From Spinellus fusiger (taxonomy: Eukaryota > Mucoromycota > Mucoromycetes > Mucorales > Phycomycetaceae), in NCBI GenBank assembly GCA_025094145.1, contig JALLLS010000059.1, positions 1-64,000 of the forward strand: a stretch of DNA of 64,000 bases. Direction: 5' to 3'. Below, piece after piece: positions 59,648 through 64,000 of this stretch (its first letter is position 1; every line of letters begins with the position of its first letter). Below the pieces are notes generated by a model. It saw only the letters and a program-made list of their open reading frames with translations, had not been told where the DNA came from and did not search any database. The translations under genes and the position numbers were made by a program.

Positions 59648-62600
59648 ATGAGCACCGATGAAAAGTCAGACGTTGTTCAATATGAAGAACAAGTACATGT
59701 CCAACACCAAGACACCATCTCAGCCGAACTCGCCGCCTTTCTCCATACCGACCCCAGCACCGGTCTTTCCTCTCAAGAAGTCGCCGAACGCCAGCAGCGG
59801 TTCGGAAACAACGAGCTGCCCGAACCCAAATCCAACCCACTCCTGAAATTCCTACACTACTTCACTGGGCCCATCTCCTACCTGATTGAGATTTCCTGTG
59901 TGATTGCCGCTGTTGTGGGCGACTGGATCGACTTTTCCATCATTCTTGCCCTGCTGATTGTGAATGCAGTGATTGGCTACATTGAAGAGGCCAAGGCTGA
60001 GTCGGCCCTGGATGCCCTGCGACAGACACTGGCCCTCAAGACCCGGTGCTGGCGGGACAGCGAGCTCAAGGAGGTCGATGTCAAGGACCTGGTGCCTGGC
60101 GACATCATTGTCCTGCGCATTGGTGACATCATCCCTGCCGATGCTCGTCTGCTGGGCATGGGAGTGAATGGCGAGGTCAATGAGACAGAGCTGATGATTG
60201 ACCAGTCGGGGCTGACGGGCGAGTCGCTGCCTGTGCCCAAGAAGAAGAACGACATTGTCTACTCCTCCAGCATTATCAAGCAGGGCCAGCAGCTGGCGAT
60301 GGTCATCAAGACCGGCAGCCACACGTTCATTGGCCGTGCTGCCAATCTGATTGCCATTACTGTAGAAGAGGGCCACTTTCAAAAGGTGATTGGCAAGATT
60401 GGCAATGTCCTGATCTGGACCACCGTCGTCTTGATTCTGTTTGTGTTTGTGTACCAGATGGTCGTCTTCCGCAACACTCCCCAGGGCAATTGGAAGATTG
60501 TGCTTGAGAACTGTCTGGTGCTGACTGTGGCGGCCATTCCTGTGGGTCTTCCTACGGTGATGAGTGTGACGATGGCGATGGGTGCCAAGCAGCTGGCGGC
60601 CAAACAGGTGATTGTCAAGCGTCTGACAGCGGTGGAGGAGCTGGCGTCCGTGTCTGTTCTCTGCAGCGACAAGACAGGCACCCTTACGCTGAATGAGCTG
60701 ACATTTGACGAGCCCTGGCTTACCAATGGGTACACCTCAGACGACATTCTTCTCTACTCGTACCTTGCTGCTGAGACGGGGGCCAACGACCCCATTGAGG
60801 CGGCTGTGCGTCGTGCTGCTGAAACAACTCTGCCGATGCTTCAGAACAGACCCGACAAGCGCACGATTCCAGGTTACAAGGTCACTGCTTTCCAGCCATT
60901 CAATCCCAACACCAAGATGACCATGGCCACTGTTCTTCATCTCGAGACACAAAGGACCTTTTGCGTGGCCAAGGGGGCTCCCCAGGTCATTACTGAGCTG
61001 GTGGGAGGCGACAATATGGCGGTCCATGCTGTCAATGCCCTTGCCCGTCGTGGTCTTCGTGCTCTGGGGGTAGCTGTCTCTGTCAGTTCTGCTAGGTCGG
61101 ATGGGTTGGATGGGTTGGATGGGTCTGCTAGGTCGGATGGGTTGGATGGATCCGACACTGCTCCAGGCCCAGCATCTGAATCCGAGTCTGGGCCAGTGTT
61201 CAAGTTGGTGGGCATGATCTCCTTGCTGGATCCTCCTCGTCCTGATTCTGCAGAGACGATTGCTGCATGCCAGAAGCTGGGTGTACAGGTCAAGATGATC
61301 ACGGGTGACCAGCAGATCATTGCCAAGGAGGTGGCGGCACGACTGGGCATGGGACGGGTGATTCTGGATGCAGGCCATTTGATGGACCCCACCAAGTCTG
61401 AGCAGGAGGTGACTGAGCATTGTGAGCGTGCGGATGGATTTGCCCAGGTGATTCCTGAGCACAAGTACCGTGTGGTGGAGCTGTTGCAGAACAAGGGTAT
61501 TCTAGTGGGGATGACAGGCGATGGTGTGAATGATGCACCTGCACTGAAAAAGGCCAATGTGGGGATTGCTGTTGAAGGGTGTACGGATGCTGCTCGTTCT
61601 GCTGCTGACATTGTTCTGTTGGCGCCTGGGTTGTCTACGATTACAGATGGCATTATCACCTCCCGTGCTATTTTCCAACGCCTGCGATCCTATGCTCTGT
61701 ACCGCATTACCTCTACCATTCACTTTTTGCTGTTTATGTTTATTATTACCCTTGTGGAGAACTGGAAGATGCCTGCTGTTTTATTGATTATGATTTGTGT
61801 CTTGGTGAGTGTTTTTTCCTAATGACTTGCTTGTTTAATGACTTGCTTGTTTAATGACTTGCTTGTTTAATGACTTGCTTGTTTAATGACTTGCTTGTTT
61901 AATGACTTGCTTACTCAATGACTTGCTTACTCAATGACTTGCTTACTCAATGACTTGCTTACTCAATGACTTGCTTACTCAATGACTTGCTTAGAATGAC
62001 GCCGCCACTCTGGTCATTGCCGTGGACAATACAGAAATCTCTACGAGTCCTGACAAGTGGCGTATTGGCCAACTCTTGACCCTTTCTGTTGTATTGGCCG
62101 TCCTGTTGGCAGCCCTGTCTTTTGCTCATTTCTACGTTGCCCGTGATGTATTCCATGTCGCTCCTAACGAACTCCACTCCATCATGTACCTGCACATCTC
62201 GTCTGGTAAGTGGGTTTCCTTCCTATTTCCTTCTTCCCTATTTCCTTCCTACTTCCTTGGGGTTCTTTTTGTCGCACCTCTGGTCTTTACTCATTCACTC
62301 ACTCACTCATTCACATTAGCACCCCATTTCGTCATCTTTTCCACGCGTGTCCCTGGATTCTGGTGGACCAACATGCCCCACTGGATCTTCTTTGTGTGTA
62401 TCATTGGCACTCAGATCATTGCCCTGTTCTTCTCTGTGTATGGTGTGTTTGGTGAGGCAGAGGGTGTGGCCCCCTGTGGCTATGGCTGGGGTCTTTCTGT
62501 TCTTGGCATTTCTCTTGTCTTTTTCATGTTCCTGGATGTGGTGAAGGTGTATATCTTTAAGTTTTGGAACTTTGAAATGACGGCTAGGCTTGTTCCCACC

Positions 62601-62808
62601 CCTTCTCGCAAATTAAAATTAGCCCAACGCAAGGCTGATGCAGAGAAAGAAAAGCAAGTTACTGCTTTGTGGGGTAAAATGGCACGGTAAGACACATTCC
62701 TCCAGACAAGAGGTACCTTTTACTCTTACTGACATTTCTATTGTTGTTATTAGGGCGGTAGAGGCTCATGCTATTGTAGATGCATTCCAAGCACTCGAAG
62801 AAAAGTGA
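59648..62808 (+). CDS. PMA1: Plasma-membrane H+-ATPase (P3A-type)
   Basis: ATP-driven proton pump that sets membrane potential and drives nutrient uptake. Exons 59648-61804, 61995-62205, 62320-62686 and 62754-62808 give 929 residues, typical of fungal Pma1. Motifs: LTGES (189-193), the phosphorylated Asp 341 in CSDKTGTLT, MITGD near 550, MTGDGVNDAPALKKA near 620, and about ten TM helices. The C-terminal tail is soluble and basic. Residues about 480-515 contain a low-complexity insert (repeated ARSDGLDG) in the cytosolic domain. Strong codon bias towards C/G-ending codons suggests very high expression. Intron 1 is a 16-bp minisatellite. AATAAA-like signals follow near 62957. Confidence 0.95.
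61821..61994 (+). repeat. 16-bp minisatellite filling H+-ATPase intron 1
   Basis: Eleven units in strict 16-bp register from 61821. Units 1-5 read AATGACTTGCTTGTTT, units 6-10 read AATGACTTGCTTACTC, and the last partial unit ends in TTAG, the splice acceptor. Exon 2 starts AATGAC, the same six bases that open each unit. Confidence 0.95.
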
Positions 62809-63985
62809 AAGCATTGGTGGGCACTTTCTTTGACCTTTTTTCTTTGTTTTCCTGTACTCATCCTATTTCTTATTGTTTCCCTTTATTTCTTATTGTTTCC
62901 CTTTATTTCTTATTGTTTCCCTTTATTTCTTATTGTTTCTTATTGTTTCCCTTATCAATAAACAAGCAAAAAGTCAACTGTCTTTTGTCTGTAGTGCAGT
63001 GAGCTGAAGAGGGATGTTTTTTTTTTATTCTTCTGCACCTGCACTGTCAATGGCACACTCCTCTATAACCAACCCTTCTCTTTATGACCATTCAACACCA
63101 CTGCAATGGGTTGAGATTCTAAAATGAGAATTTATAAAGGCAGAAAAATAGAAAGTATAGAGACAAAAGACCAAAACAGCCATTTGGTGTCCATGTTGGA
63201 GTGCGATCTGTTGCTTGTCTCACCTCAACAGGGCAAGACAGGATCACCGTCCATTCACTGTACCACCCTTCATAAGTGACTGGGGTTTTCACATGAAAAC
63301 TCGCTCTCTCTTTCTCTCTCTTCCTTTCCATCTCCGAAGAGCATTGACCACAAGCACCTTTTTCCTGTCTCCCTTTTCCATGTGAAAATAGTATAATAAA
63401 GAATAAAGAAAATAAAGAAAATAAAGAAAATAAATAAAAAAAATAAAAATAAAAATAAAAATAAAAATAAAGAAAATATAAATATAAATATAAAAATATT
63501 AAAAAAAGAGTTTTATTTCCTCATTTCTCATCTTTATTTTCCATCCTTCCTTGTCTTCCTGTTTCCTGGGGCTATCACGTGGAAGCGCGTGAAAAAGATA
63601 AAAAGAATAAAAAGGCAGGCCATTTCTCTCTTTCTCTTTCTTTCTTTCTCTTTGTGCATTTCAAAAAAGAAAAAAAAAAAGACAACAATCGTCGTCCTAG
63701 TCATTCTATTTTGACTCTCTTGAGTAATTTCCTTTTATAGTACTATCTCTTTCTTTAGCTTCTGTCCTACACTCACCCCCTTTTCCCTTTTCTCTCTCTC
63801 TTTTATATTCTCTCTTATATAGTCTCTCTTATATAGTCTCTCTTATAGTTTCTCTCTTATCTATTCTCTCTCTGTCTATACACACACACACAAAACCCAT
63901 CCTTGTTGCATTTCCCATCTCTTTTGTTGGTGTTTTCTTTCTGTTACCATTTTAATTTTAATTTTCTTACTAGTCACATAACATT
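62809..63985. other. Intergenic with simple repeats
   Basis: Four copies of a TTTCTTATTGTTTCCCTTTA-like unit at about 62868-62950 in the 3' flank of the ATPase gene, AAAATAAAG arrays at 63400-63470, then about 350 bp of C/T-rich DNA (CTCTCTTATATAGT repeats near 63805-63860) leading to a possible start codon. This resembles the pyrimidine-rich leaders of the other genes here. Confidence 0.6.
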
Positions 63986-64000
63986 ATGGCCAGAACAAAT
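63986..64000 (+). CDS. Possible 5' end of a gene, cut by the window edge
   Basis: ATG at 63986 follows a long pyrimidine-rich leader and ACAAC-like context. Only five codons (MARTN) are visible, too few to name the product. The first four residues recall histone H3, but the fifth codon is Asn where H3 has Lys, so I do not make that call. Confidence 0.35.

Noticed and set aside
63986..64000. Histone H3 start (MART...)
   Set aside because: The fifth codon is AAT (Asn), not Lys, and only five codons are visible.

Overview
This is eukaryotic, almost certainly fungal, DNA. It holds multi-exon genes with short GT-AG introns (about 35-190 nt), a class IV-type chitin synthase, a Pma1-type plasma-membrane proton ATPase, an F-BAR/SH3 adaptor and a VPS9-domain protein. 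The moderate intron density, low G+C intergenic DNA, Plavaka/CACTA-like and IS630/Tc1-like transposons, chromodomain Ty3 elements, a LINE 3' end and a TnpB/Fanzor-like fragment fit an early-diverging fungus, most likely Mucoromycota. That placement is inference.

Layout. 1-18.3 kb is a nested transposon cluster: the 3' end of a tRNA gene, a LINE remnant split by a solo LTR, a chromodomain Ty3/gypsy element with two LTRs, a Plavaka-like element split by a second copy of the same solo LTR, a palindrome, an integrase fragment of another gypsy element, a third inverted LTR copy, a 5'-truncated second Plavaka-like copy, and a Tc1/IS630-type element with terminal inverted repeats and TA flanks. Most of this cluster is almost devoid of CG dinucleotides. 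18.3-21.1 kb holds no gene I can support.

21.1-39.2 kb is a host gene block: GSK-3 kinase (+), choline-phosphate cytidylyltransferase (-), a small transposon island (24.7-27.2 kb), a basic nuclear protein (+), a four-RRM Nop4/RBM28-like protein (+), a two-TM protein (-), the KEOPS subunit Pcc1 (+), a SAAL1-like protein (-) and a VPS9-domain Rab GEF (-). 39.2-44.5 kb is a second transposon island containing a gene with five near-identical helix-turn-helix repeats. 44.9-62.8 kb is a second host block: F-BAR/SH3 adaptor (+), Pfa4-like DHHC palmitoyltransferase (-), Dbl-homology RhoGEF (+), class IV chitin synthase (+) and proton ATPase (+). The window ends at a possible start codon.

Several host genes relate to polarised growth at the plasma membrane (F-BAR/SH3, RhoGEF, chitin synthase, proton ATPase, DHHC enzyme, Rab5-type GEF). 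This is ordinary fungal gene content and no operon-like linkage is implied. I derived the exon structures by hand from splice sites, reading frame and family conservation. Each proposed CDS sums to a whole number of codons, but no transcript evidence was available. The observations most worth following are the CpG-erased transposon compartment, the phased palindrome array inside the LTR family, the TnpB/Fanzor-like fragment, the five-fold HTH repeat gene and a transposase with Asn in place of a catalytic Asp.
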